NCBI GenBank assembly: GCA_947579605.1
Contig: OX388329.1
Coordinates: 25,190,299 to 25,254,298 of the forward strand
Length of the DNA stretch: 64,000 bases
Reading direction: 5' to 3'
From: Athripsodes cinereus
Lineage: Eukaryota; Arthropoda; Insecta; Trichoptera; Leptoceridae
Positions 45,199 to 54,700 of this stretch are shown here, in pieces; the stretch's first letter is position 1; every line of letters starts with the position of its first letter. Under the pieces are notes generated by a model. The model was not told where the DNA came from. It saw only the letters and a program-made list of their open reading frames with translations, and ran no database searches. The position numbers and the translations under genes were made by a program.

Positions 45199-45210
45199 TG
45201 GCGCCCAAAG
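45199..45210 (+). promoter_or_regulatory. Primer-binding site (tRNA-Lys type)
   Basis: TGGCGCCCAAAG starts two bases after the LTR. TGGCGCCCAA is the complement of the 3' end of tRNA-Lys used by Gypsy-group elements. The match fades after about ten bases. Confidence 0.7.
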
Positions 45211-45328
45211 TAATTTTAGTCTTGTCTCTCTGCTCTCCTCATAAGGGAGGAAATAACTGGTGTTATAAATTTATATTACATAAATGCCACACAACTTCAC
45301 GGTAGGTGAAAGTTGGCAAGTTTGCAAT
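45211..45328 (+). mobile_element. Start of the retrotransposon leader, truncated
   Basis: Non-coding sequence after the primer-binding site (TAATTTTAGTCTTGTCTCTC, CTCCTCATAAGGGAGG). The element is cut off where the LINE-P fragment begins. Confidence 0.5.
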
Positions 45329-45451
45329 CAGGCACCCAGGCCTGCTCATCACCATCGCGGAGGGCAAGACTGAAGGCAGAAATGGTGGAGGCCGACCACT
45401 TATGTGGTTCAAGTGAAGAAGGACATGACTGTGACACATAATTATGTAGAA

Positions 45452-46053
45452 TTAAGCGCCTACTACACGCACAAGTATCACCACAGTTTTGCCTGCGCAG
45501 GCCGATTTGTACACGGAACACCGTGCGTGTAGTTGGTAAAACTGTATCCCGCGCAAACCCTACAGCGCGGCTTGCGGACTTTTCGACTTGCTTGACATTT
45601 TACCTACGCGTACTTACCTGAGGCCTGAGTCAATAACACACTTTCACGTCACGTTCCCGCTCCGTTAACGTTCGAGTATAGACGAAGTTGCATGCAAGTG
45701 TCAATTTCGTTGCTAAGATACACAAAAGTTACGAAAATTAACACTTTGGCGCAACATCGTCTGCACCCGAACGCTAACGGAACGAAAACGTAACGCGAAA
45801 GTATGTTACTGACTCAGGCCTCTGCACGTGTGGTTGGGTGTTCAGTGTTCATGCCGCGCTTTCTTTTATCGTTTTGACGCCAACAGTTTGAAGCAGAGTG
45901 ACCATAGGTCTCGCTTCACGTTTGCAGGTAGAATGAGGCTTGCGCGTACATAACTGTATCGTGTGGTAACTACGTCCGTGTTCCGTGTTTTCGTGCGAGA
46001 AGCTTGCGCAAACATAACTGTGGTGATACTTGTGCGTGTAGTAGGCGCCTTAA
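45452..46053. mobile_element. MITE-3, TTAA-flanked, itself interrupted
   Basis: The element 45456-46049 has ends GCGCCTACTACACGCACAAG and its inverse, matching for 35 bp and then less well for a further 60 or so (shared CGGAACAC and CGCGCAA words). TTAA flanks both sides (45452-45455, 46050-46053). Without the MITE-1 insertion it is about 390 bp. TTAA targets are used by piggyBac and Kolobok elements. No coding sequence is left to choose between them. Confidence 0.85.
45618..45824. mobile_element. MITE-1 copy 4, inside MITE-3
   Basis: The 201 bp element (45621-45821) is flanked by CTG on both sides (45618-45620, 45822-45824). Its right arm carries AACGAAAACGTAACGCGAAA, like copy 1, while its left arm is GC-rich like copies 2 and 3. 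The arms are therefore mixed between subtypes. Confidence 0.9.
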
Positions 46054-46439
46054 AGAAACTAACAGGAAAAAGGGTGGAATGGTGAAGAAAATTCAAACTC
46101 GTTGCAGACCAGTCCAATAAATTGTTACCCTCTATATATACATACATTTTTGTATAGTTTGTTAGTTAGTAGAATAATAATATTTGTTATTTGCAATTTA
46201 ATAATAATTATATCTGAGACGGCACGTTCTGATGAAATTATAACATAGTATATTCTATTTTACTTCACTTATCGAGAAATCGCTTAGTGAAGTTTTCTCG
46301 AGTGAAGTTACCTCGTACGAAGAATTATAGGTATTCTCCTGTTTTTTTTTATTACAGGCGTTCTGAAGTCAATAACTATTGCATATTTTGGACTACTTGA
46401 TTTAAAGAGTCATTCATGTAGAGCACCCGGCAAAATCGG

Positions 46440-46775
46440 TTTTGTACTTTTTTCGGTAAGTTTTCGAAAATCTTCTAAAAAGGAGGTGTTCAAAAAAATA
46501 AAAATATTTACTGCTACTATTACACCACCACGGCACATCTCACTAGTGGGGTAGCCAGCAGACCAGCTGCATTTAATAAATATACACGTTGTCCTCTCTG
46601 TGCAAACACAAAATCAAGACACTCAGGATAAATATACCTATTTTACAACTTAAATTTAGCGATGAGGTTTGCCACCCAAAGACGACAACTAGCATGTTAA
46701 TTGATGCAGCAAGTCTATTGACTACCTCATGATATCGGATTCGGCATGATGGTACGGTAGTATGAGGTAGGTAGG
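46440..46775. mobile_element. SINE-4 nested within SINE-4
   Basis: Positions 46455-46510 (TTCGGTAAGTTTTCGAAAAT, GGAGGTGTTCAAAAAAAT) are a plus 5' half. Positions 46511-46627 (CCACCACGGCACATCTCACT, AGTGGGGTAGCCAGCAGACC) are a minus copy. Positions 46635-46775 (TTAAATTTAGCGATGAGG, GCCACCC, ATTCGGCATGATGGTACGGT) resume the plus copy. The inserted copy has its tail toward the left junction. Confidence 0.7.
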
Positions 46776-46779
46776 TACT

Positions 46780-47492
46780 TCGGATGCACCAATAGATCAA
46801 ATTTTATACAAAATTGATGTACCCGAACTAAATTATTAAGGTATTGATTGATGTACGTGTTTTATCCTAATATTGTGACCAAATTCAAAATACTCACACT
46901 ACAAACAACTTAACAATTAATAATTCGCATTGCAAAAGCAGTGTCCATTATGAAAACGGTAATATTATGAGTGAGGAGTTGTGACTATATACATATATCT
47001 ATCTCTTTTTAAATCAAAATATACGATATTGAATTATATGTACAAGAGCGAGCGAGATGCTCGTACTATTTCAACTTACAATATTATAACAATATGAAGT
47101 TATTGTCGTTCTAATAGAAATGTAACATCATTACTTCTAACATAACGTTAATCGATGGATGTCTGTGATGGAAGTCTGTTCCTATAGCTGGTAATTATTA
47201 TTAGTAAGAGTAGTAGTATCAGTAAACAAACCAAACACTAGTAGCTGTGTTATTATGGAGATGGTGTAACGCTCCAATATCTTAAACCACACAAACTTCA
47301 TACTGAGATAATCCATGTTTTTTTTTGAGTCAATACTCATCTCTTTATTTGTCCCTAGTACTGGAGATCAGTTTAATTGTTTTTTTTTCTGGGTTTCGAC
47401 ACGATAGATAATATAAGCCAAAAGGTTGTGTTGTCAGAGGAATAGTTGTGACAGTAGAGTTGTGATATCGAACAATAAATTTATTCTTCTCT
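46780..47492. other. AT-rich DNA, nothing seen
   Basis: No gene or repeat family is recognised. Confidence 0.4.
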
Positions 47493-47494
47493 TC

Positions 47495-47640
47495 TTCGCC
47501 CTCGCCTTTATCCCATTTACTTGGGGTCGGCTCTCCTAGTCCTCATCTTCCAAGTTTTGCGGTCCCCTGCATCCTCCGAGCGCAACTTTGCCTCCTTCAT
47601 ATCCCTGGCAATTGTGGACATCCAGGTACAATAAATTTAT
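47495..47640 (-). mobile_element. LINE 3' fragment (RTE-like)
   Basis: CTTTATCCCATTTACTTGGG, GTCGGCTCTCCTAGTCCTC and GCAATTGTGGACATCCAGGT on the plus strand are the inverse of a LINE end, related to 10925-11115. Confidence 0.55.
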
Positions 47641-48178
47641 TCAATTGGGTAAATTCAAACAAGCGTTTTGTTTCCATCAATTATTGATAATGACTTAATC
47701 CATAGTAGGACGAAATCAAAAAACCAAAGTTCTTTCAACTTTATTGCTTTTTATGTAGAGAGGCGTCTTTCGTTTTATAATGACATTGTCAATCAGATGT
47801 CTCTCTAAATTAAATAACAATATAGTACATAGTAAAAAAAAACATTTGTTTTTGATTTCATTGTGGAATTCTACTACCTAAACATCGTAGCGGTGAATTT
47901 AGTAGAATGTTTGTTTATATTTAACCAATGATGCCATTTTACTGCTTGTGTACCGATACTGATAGAATTATACAAATTAGCATACTAAAAATTTAAAAAT
48001 TTAAACGGATGAATATTTTCAACACAAAAAGAAATTATATTTTATCATACGAGAGGAACATTGAAGATAATTATTTAGCATAAAAGATTCTCACGAGGTG
48101 GTTTGACCTGCTAGTGTCCACAGGGGCTCGTATGTGAACAACAAAAGTTTTTCTTTAAAGAGTGGATAGATAGAAGTC
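47641..48178. other. AT-rich DNA, nothing seen
   Basis: No gene or repeat family is recognised. Confidence 0.4.
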
Positions 48179-48179
48179 T

Positions 48180-48275
48180 TCCAATTTCCGACATTTCTGA
48201 GCATGAGAGAAAGTTAACAACGACGATAGTTGGCCAAAGAGAGCATTTTTATTCGTCCAGGGCATAGGAGAAGCC
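48180..48275 (+). mobile_element. LINE-R internal scrap
   Basis: GATAGTTGGCCAAAGAGAGC then ATTTTTATTCGTCCAGGGCA correspond to 50098-50140 (GATAGTTGGCCAAAAAGAGC, CTTCGGTCCGCAGGG). Diverged. Confidence 0.5.
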
Positions 48276-48504
48276 TGATTTCTAAAGTTAAAGGGCTATT
48301 GGATTGGATGTTTTGACACATTGTTGCATAACAGTAGCCATGTTTGATGTAGTATATGGTATCGGGAGAGTAAACAAAGGGAAATTGCATAGTAATGGTT
48401 AAATGCAGTTCCCAATAAATTCATTTGTGAAGATATATACATATATGTAATAGTTTGTATAATTATATTCTGTATGACAAAGCAAAACTATACTATGTCG
48501 CGAG

Positions 48505-48600
48505 ACGGCCGGTGGGTGTGGTGCAGAAGTGACGCTCTAGCCTGTGAGTCATGAAGACTTGAGTTCGATTCCCAGCCAAGGCAAATGACCTTTTTAAGTA
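48505..48600 (+). mobile_element. SINE-3 tRNA-like head
   Basis: GGTGGGTGTGGTGCAGAAGT, GAGTCATGAAGACTTG, then the B box AGTTCGATTCCCAG. This is the best SINE-3 copy. Confidence 0.55.
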
Positions 48601-48619
48601 TATTTTATATTAGGTAAAT

Positions 48620-48655
48620 TTATTTATTTATTTATTTATTTTATTTACAAAACAG
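48620..48655 (-). mobile_element. LINE-tail-like TTTA run
   Basis: TTTATTTATTTATTTATTTT is consistent with the minus orientation of an AAAT-tailed LINE. Confidence 0.4.
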
Positions 48656-48732
48656 TTTTTAAAAGATAAGTCACTAATGTCTAAATTGAAACAAGTGTTT
48701 CTGCCATAAATTATTGATTTCGAGAGCGACGT

Positions 48733-48900
48733 CTTTTTTTAAATAAGATATATCTGGGTTTTGTTATAAACCCAAATACAACCTTTCACAGTACTAGAAG
48801 CTTGTGTCGTGATAAGGGAATTTGCCGGCACCTGGGATCGAACCGCGGACCCCCTGTTCACGAGGCCGAGACTCTACCCCCAGGCTACCGGCGAACTCAA
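48733..48900 (-). mobile_element. SINE-1
   Basis: A T run, AGATATATCTGGGTTTTGTT, then GGGATCGAACCGCGGACCCC (inverse B box) and CCAGGCTACCGGCGAACTC. A 15-base gap lies in the body (CAACCTTTCACAGTACTAG) compared with 32520-32555. Confidence 0.85.
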
Positions 48901-49019
48901 CTTATCAGGTCATTATTAATAATTGATGATGGAGATGTTAAAAGTCTGATGACTAGAGGAAATAATTAATCATTCTTAATGAATGGAATTAGCAATGAAT
49001 TTCCTAAGATTTGCAAACT

Positions 49020-49130
49020 CTGGTGAGTATGGAGTTGTTCAAGGCAGGGTCCAGAAGGTGTTATGATTCTTGAATGAGCCCTTGAAGTGGTTTTTCCATA
49101 AAACAGCGCATCTTAAAAACAATTATTATT
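49020..49130 (+). mobile_element. LINE-W 3' end
   Basis: GGTGTTATGATTCTTGAATG, CCCTTGAAGTGGTTTTTCCA, AAACAGCGCATCTTAAAAAC. The frame is lost. Confidence 0.65.
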
Positions 49131-49668
49131 AAAAATTGTAAAATTAGATTCCTCCCTAGAACGTGAGCCACGTTTATGTTGGAGAGTTTTATAAAATTAA
49201 ATATTTGAATTAATTATGGCAAATGAAAATAGTTTGAATTTGACTTATATGTGACTTTTTATACTCAAAAACTTTCAGAAGCAGTTAAATAATTATCTAC
49301 TCTTCACTGGAGACTCACGGAACATTAAATAATCGATAATAATAAAATATTTAGGCATCTTCTTTTAATTTAAAATATATGTGAGTAAAACGAATGAATT
49401 AATTTATTATCGCAATATAATTAACAACAATAATTTCTTGGAAACTTGTTTTAAATGCTTTATATGCAGGTATCATTTTACGGTCTAAGTCTCTTAAATG
49501 ATACTGGAATCTCCCGTTTCAATCGATTTCACGTACTCTGTCTCGAAAAAAGAGTCAGTTACTCAAAAAGTCAAATAAGAATAATTAATTTTCTTAGTTT
49601 TGCTATTTACCGTTTTACAATTAACCGTTAGAGAGAACTGCATAAGAGAGAATTTCGAAGCCTTCCGC
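49131..49668. other. AT-rich DNA, nothing seen
   Basis: No gene or repeat family is recognised. Confidence 0.4.
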
Positions 49669-49669
49669 A

Positions 49670-49795
49670 TGTCGCCCAGTAGCTTAATTGAAAAAGCACA
49701 CCACGCGAAAACGATAGGTTTCAGGTTCAAGTCCTATCCAGGGCAATACTAAATAATGTTATGTTGTCATGGTAATGCAGTTTCGCACTTGTTTA
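49670..49795 (+). mobile_element. SINE-2, tRNA-derived
   Basis: TCGCCCAGTAGCTTAATTG, CACGCGAAAACGATAGG, CAGGTTCAAGTCCTATCC and AGGGCAATACTAAATAATG follow the 8290-8440 copy. Confidence 0.7.
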
Positions 49796-49811
49796 TTGAT
49801 TCTTTCATACA

Positions 49812-49938
49812 ATTAGTGGCCGGTTTCAATAATCTATCTATCCGCTACTGTCGATTGAAATCTATTGTGTTCTATATTTTAAATCATAGATTTCAATCGA
49901 CAGTCACGGATAGATAGGTTATTGAAACTGGCCATAGA
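49812..49938. mobile_element. MITE-4 hairpin
   Basis: The left arm (TGGCCGGTTTCAATAATCTA, then TCTATCCG, TGTCGATTGAAATCTAT) and right arm (ATAGATTTCAATCGACAGTC, ACGGATAGATAGG, TTATTGAAACTGGCCA) pair over about 50 bp. The loop is only some 20 AT-rich bases. TAG occurs on both outer sides and may be a 3 bp target duplication. No coding sequence. Confidence 0.8.
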
Positions 49939-50015
49939 ACAATCTCACAAGTGGGGCAGACAACGTCTCTATTGTCTGTTATAAACATACGATCTGTCTT
50001 CTCCGTGCCAATAAA
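49939..50015 (-). mobile_element. SINE-4 3' end scrap
   Basis: ATCTCACAAGTGGGGCAG and TCTGTCTTCTCCGTGCCAAT match the minus-oriented family. Confidence 0.55.
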
Positions 50016-50044
50016 TTAATATCTAATTAAAATGATTTAAACAA

Positions 50045-50330
50045 TAATTTAAGGACGAGCATTGGTCCTGGCTGGGACATGTTTTGAGAATGCCTAATGA
50101 TAGTTGGCCAAAAAGAGCACTGTTCTTCGGTCCGCAGGGATTCTGTCGGCCCGGGCGTCCCTCTTTCACAATACACCGTTCCTATGACAACGATATCAAA
50201 GTGAAAGGAATGTCGTGGAAAGAGGTGACACAATTGGCACAGAGACGCTCTGAATGGAGGAGGCTGGTTTCTGCCCTGTGCTCCCGAGAGGAGCGTTGAG
50301 GGCGATGATGATGATGATGATGATTGGAGA
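50045..50330 (+). pseudogene. LINE-R C-terminal end with ATG-repeat tail
   Basis: The frame reads HWSWLGHVLRMPNDSWPKRA, LFFGPQGFCRPGRPSFTIHR, SYDNDIKVKGMSWKEVTQLA, QRRSEWRRLVSALCSREER, stop at about 50297-50299, then GGCGATGATGATGATGATGA. It is the intact reference for the copies split at 52262-54966. The LGH-LRM ... GRP motif order is that of the RTE-like end. 5'-truncated. Confidence 0.85.
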
Positions 50331-50648
50331 GAGACCCACCTCACACCCGGATATCTCAGGAGTCGTTAACTCCTACTTATAAGAGAATCTGGGATTATTT
50401 TAGTGTGAATCTTTCATACTATGTATACTTCTCTCTTCAATTTCTCTTTTAGGCGGTTTTAATATTTATTGAGCACAATATTAGAACATGTAGCTAAAAG
50501 TAAAAAAATAAAATAATAAGGTGAAAAATAAACAAAGTGAGACAATATAATATAAACATTAAAATAAAATACGTAAAATACGCACTGTTAACGATGGTTG
50601 CCGAACTATGCTATATGGAAAGGCGCAGTGTGCGGGTACTTGGTACCT
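50331..50648. other. AT-rich DNA, nothing seen
   Basis: No gene or repeat family is recognised. Confidence 0.4.
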
Positions 50649-50649
50649 A

Positions 50650-51024
50650 GCATATATTATTATTATTTTATTTTTTGATATTATTAAGTTATACTTCATA
50701 GAATAGTTTTACAGAGATTTGTTGCATTTTGATTGCTAATATTGTTATAGCCTACCTGCATACCTTGTATTCTTTTTTTTTGCTGTGTTCTTTGTACCAT
50801 CATACCTATTATTATTATTCTTTGTATTATATTATTAGGTGCTTACTTGATTGATAACATTATTTTGCTGTGTACCTATGCATTGCTGGTGTGTTTGTGT
50901 GGGTAGATACCTTTGTTATATGTTTTCACTATCTGTTGTTTTTATTGTATTTTTTCTTTTCTATGTAAAAGGCTTATATAGCCGTTCACTGTGTAAATAA
51001 ATAAATAAATAAATAAATAAAATC
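50650..51024 (+). mobile_element. LINE 3' UTR with (AAAT)n tail
   Basis: A T-rich UTR ends GTAAAAGGCTTATATAGCCG, TTCACTGTGTAAATAAATAA. GGCTTATATAGCC is a small hairpin repeated in the 5604 (GGCTAATTAGCC) and 56296 (GGCTGATACAGCC) tails. Confidence 0.6.
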
Positions 51025-51027
51025 TGG

Positions 51028-51085
51028 TTGTATCATGCTGAGAAGTGTGAATGGCAATTCTGCCGCCGCGTAAAAAATAATATAA
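51028..51085 (+). mobile_element. LINE-V extreme 3' end
   Basis: TGCTGAGAAGTGTGAATGGC then AATTCTGCCGCCGCGTAAAA, identical in order to the inverse of 9548-9595, with an A-rich end. Confidence 0.7.
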
Positions 51086-51712
51086 AAAAAAATATACACA
51101 AATTGTTGCGTACAGAAGGCCGAGGCGAGGTGTTTAAGTATGAGTAGTTGCGTATTCAGTAATGTTCGCCTTAATGTAGGTTGGTGCATTATTGTTTACA
51201 CGATTTAAATTTAGCATGACATACGTTCGCATTGGTTTAATTTTAATTACGTACAATATAAATCTTATTTATCGATTTGCAAACATAAAGTTATTTTATT
51301 AAAACTACCTTGTTATAAAATTAATAATATAAAATGATTATTTTTATTATTCCTATGAATAATAAAAATCAACGTTATGCACACCTTTTCGATGTGTTTG
51401 ATAAGAAATGTTGTTTTTGTAATGAAAATAATTATTTAAATGTATCGACCTATTTGCGAACTATTTATTGTAAACGGATATTCAGCTATGATGGTATTTT
51501 TACAGATGACTCTGTTTTGAGACCATTTAACAGTCCTTATAGATATTATATTATTTGTTTTAATACATTTTTGTATTTATTGCTTTGTTTTGTTGCTTAC
51601 GTTGATTTTTTGGTCTTGTTTTTGTTCACTTAGTCTTAATTAACTCGTTCACCTGAATTTCATTTTATTTATTAATTTAAAAGCATGTTGTGGTGTTTTT
51701 GTATATTTGTAT
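51086..51712. other. AT-rich DNA, no gene accepted
   Basis: The 99-codon plus frame at 51334-51633 (MIIFIIPMNNKNQRYAHLFD...) has no motif I recognise and an AT-driven composition. Confidence 0.4.
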
Positions 51713-51714
51713 TT

Positions 51715-51862
51715 TGTTCTTAACTTTGATGATTTTTTGAAACCCTTCTGGTAAATTTAGGATCTTCACTGGTCCACCTTTTGATTTTGTAAATTGTTAT
51801 CATGTACTATAATCGACTGTCTGATCCTGTATACATTGTAAAAATAAAAATAAATAAAATTA
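51715..51862 (+). mobile_element. LINE 3' tail (AAAATAAA type)
   Basis: GGATCTTCACTGGTCCACC, CGACTGTCTGATCCTGTATA, CATTGTAAAAATAAAAATAA. The same order (GGAATCTTCGCTGGTCTACA, ACTGTTTGATTC, ATTGTAAAAATAAAAAAAT) occurs at 61880-61985. Confidence 0.6.
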
Positions 51863-51938
51863 TTCTCAAAGGCGCCGGTAAGTGATGCATGCAATCTTTA
51901 ATTTGCCTCTGAAGCAGATTGTGACAAGTTTTGTGATC
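51863..51938 (-). mobile_element. LINE-T scrap
   Basis: CTCAAAGGCGCCGGTAAGTG and TTAATTTGCCTCTGAAGC are the inverse of the LINE-T end (compare 22390-22435). Confidence 0.55.
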
Positions 51939-51943
51939 CTCAA

Positions 51944-52123
51944 AGTTTTTTTTTTTTAAAAGATATATCTGGGTTTTGTTATAAACCCAAATACAACCTT
52001 ATATTCCTTTCACAGTAAGCTAAAAGCTTGTGTCGTGAAAGGGGAGTTTGCCGGCACCTAGGATCGAACCACGGACCCCTGGTTCACGAGGCCGAGACTC
52101 TACCTCAGGCTACCGACGAACTC
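51944..52123 (-). mobile_element. SINE-1
   Basis: A T run then AGATATATCTGGGTTTTGTT, AAGCTTGTGTCGTGAAAGGG, inverse B box GGATCGAACCACGG, ending GGCTACCGACGAACTC. Confidence 0.85.
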
Positions 52124-52344
52124 TTTTTGATGACGGTTTGAAAACATCAAACGTTTATATTTACTGGCTTTGTAAAAATGTAAAAATGAATTATTAAAAA
52201 TTTGGCCACACGTTTAAATCTTTGTAATATGATGCAATTTTTTAGCATATAAAATTTCTATTCTATTTCATCATCATCATCATCATCATCATCGCCCTCA
52301 ACGCTCCTCTTGGGAGCACAGGGCAGAAACCAGCCTCCTCCATT

Positions 52345-54117
52345 CAGTAGCCTAAGTATGTATCTCGCATAGATAACATGGCATTGCGTCATGTTAAGGT
52401 AAACTTTACGTTCGTTTACAAATCTGTTCAAAATCGGTACTATGTAAGCACATGCCAAGAGTTTTATTCACGTTTTGGCGTCGGTAGCGTCGCGCGTTTC
52501 GGCGAAGACCATAAACAATATTCAAGGTTGTGTTACAAAAAATATTGCCAAATATTGGGAAATAAAATTATTTAGAAAATAAAAATATCACTAAAACAGT
52601 GAATTGTCACAAAACTTTAATATAAAAACCGATACTATTTTCACAGCCGTTTTTCTTTTTATTCTTTTTCACAATAAAACTCCTTTATAGTAATTGTCTT
52701 TTCTTCAATTTATCAAATATTGAGATAATTGAATTTGAAAAGTGGCAACATTCGTCTTATGTTTGTCAACAAGTGTATGGCGTTATTTGTGTTGTCGAAT
52801 GTCATATTGTTTCGCTGGCGGTTTTGTGAAGTAAAAGAAATGGGTAAGTTAAAAGCGTTTGATTTTTGAGATAATAGGTATGTAATATCAGTATCCAATA
52901 AATAATTCAATAAAAATATTTATAAGTACACACCCTTGTTTCACTTTATCCCTCTCTATCCGAGTCGATGGGAACTTTATAAATTCTGGCATTATCACAT
53001 TTATTGCAGACACAATTTCGTTAATGTGTATTGAGACAGTTTTTTGAGAGAAGCAGGCATTCCAATTGATTTCTGGTATGATCCAGATGCCAGAAATGAC
53101 AAAGTAGTTAGAACCTGAAATATATTTACAGATGAAGAATTAAGAAAAATGTACCTATTTCTTCTCTCGTGGATGAGAATGGATACATGTATGATGTAAG
53201 TGCGAGTATGATACCTTTAACTCCAATGGTGTCTTAGTAGACCTCCTAGCTGTTGGGGTGTGAGGCCTAACTTTGTCACACAAATATATAAATAAGTCTT
53301 GTGTTAGACGGTACTGCTCTTTAAATAGGGACGGAGGAATATTCAGAGGATTTGAAATATCACGAAGATTGCGTCTGCGAATCCTATCTTCAGCCAATTG
53401 CCGACGACGCCAGAATCTCATTGACAAATAAACTGATGCAATATTCTGTAAAACAAAATTTTAGATGAAGTATGCAAATATTTGCGAAAATAACCTTTTT
53501 ACAGAATCAAGAAACTATTCTAAAGCAGCAAACAACACTTGCCACATCAAATGCCTAATGCAAATAATATATTAAGACTGAGACCTATTATTTTGCAATG
53601 GTTTTTTTTACAAAAACTTAACAATTTATTAAATAATTTATTATTTAACACTATATTATTATACTGCCACACACATTTGCTGTTAATATAATATACATGC
53701 ATTTATATGTCAACAAATTGTTTATTGGTGCATTATTTACAATATGTTTGTATCATTATTGTTTTGTAGAAATATTTGTAAATAAGACACTGCACTTACA
53801 ATGTATAAATAAAATAAAATCAATAAATCAATTAAATACTTACAATATATTGTCAATTTTAACACTTAAATATTTCTTCTTGTTGGCTACTAGATGTCCA
53901 TACGTCTATCTGTCAAAAATAACAAAACAAAACGCCGGCAAAATTCAAGTAGACGCGAGAAATCACGGCGCGTAATCAAAAACGCATAGGTTTTCACTAA
54001 ATTACGGTGACGTAGGCTTACATACTACCGATGTAATTAAAAACTGACAGTTGGCTCCGTTTTGGTACAAAACGAAGACTATAAGTACGTTTTGTGTCTT
54101 ACATACTTAGGCTACTG
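52345..54117 (-). mobile_element. PIF/Harbinger DNA transposon, internally deleted
   Basis: The ends TAGCCTAAGTATGTA (52348-52362) and its inverse (54100-54114) are identical for 15 bp. They are flanked by CAG (52345-52347) and CTG (54115-54117). The uninterrupted target is seen in LINE-R at 58440-58455, CCATTCAGAGCGTC, so the original triplet was CAG. A HARBI1-like N-terminus lies inside. The part that should carry the DDE catalytic core is missing, so the element could move only with help. Confidence 0.88.
52932..53427 (-). pseudogene. HARBI1-like transposase, N-terminal part, broken
   Basis: Exon 1 (53427-53215) starts MSMRFWRRRQLAEDRIRRRN and holds LNIPPSLFKEQYRLTQDLFI, YLCDKVRPHTP, TKTPLELK. 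A GT...AG intron of 100 bp (53214-53115) is inferred because skipping it gives the family's ELK-VLTTLSFLASGSYQ. The frame then shifts by one base after GMPASL and continues SQKTVSIHINEIVSAINVIM, PEFIKFP. In HARBI1 proteins (about 350 residues) this is followed by the VIGxxDGTH catalytic region. Here the match ends near KVKQ and no catalytic Asp or Glu is found. It lies between the TIRs, on the minus strand. Confidence 0.82.
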
Positions 54118-54136
54118 AGCGTCTCTGTGCCAATTG

Positions 54137-54700
54137 TTTATTTTATTTTATTTTATTTATTCTTTACTGTACATTGATAACAAGCAAATTCACACAAAAA
54201 TACATTTCAAACAAAGACAATCATACAATCAATATACAGAGGGCGAGTTTATCGCAGAGGCGCGATTTCTTCCAACTAACCCAATTTCATAAAACTTTCA
54301 CATAAAAAATCTTAAAGAAAGGAAAGAGGAGGTAAAAAGGAGAAGAATATGTAGGAAAAGGGACTAGGATACAGAAGCCATATTTTGTGTGATAAAATGG
54401 TCCTTGACCGCCCGCTTGAAAGCTTGAAGAGTGGGGAGCAACCTTATCCTGGAAGGCAAACTATTCCAACAGCGAGCACCATGAACAGAAAAAGAGTTTG
54501 TAAAAAAGTTTGAGCTATGAGCTGGTATCGCCAGAAGACGCTCGCTATTGGATCGTAAGGGCAAGCCATGGCTCGAAAGATACTCAAACATTTCCTTGAG
54601 ATAGTATGGTGAAGACGTAGAGTATAAACAATTATAAACCAGTGATAAGACATGGAGATCTCGTCTTTGGCGCACGGTAAGCCATTTCAGTGTGTGTGTT
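54137..54700 (-). pseudogene. LINE-U C-terminal end with target duplication
   Basis: The minus frame, open from about 54690 to the stop at 54364-54366, reads RQRRDLHVLSLVYNCLYSTS, YYLKEMFEYLSSHGLPLRSN, LLAIPAHSSNFFTNSFSVHG, RCWNSLPSRIRLLPTLQAFK. The UTR contains ATCGCGCCTCTGCGATAAAC and an AAAATAAAATAAA tail at 54137-54160. CAATTG flanks both ends (54131-54136, 54701-54706), a target duplication within LINE-R. A 5'-truncated insertion of about 560 bp. The frame is open, so it is young. Confidence 0.88.

Larger units (their letters stand above)
45330..46135 (+). pseudogene. LINE-P C-terminal end split by MITE-3
   Basis: Positions 45330-45451 encode RHPGLLITIAEGKTEGRNGG, GRPLMWFK, then drift. 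The sequence resumes at 46050 with AAAGAAACTAACAGGAAAAA and 46105-46135 (GCAGACCAGTCCAATAAATT, then TATATA). The order is that of 59762-60010. MITE-3 fills the gap. This copy is older than the 16083 one, judging by indels. Confidence 0.75.
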
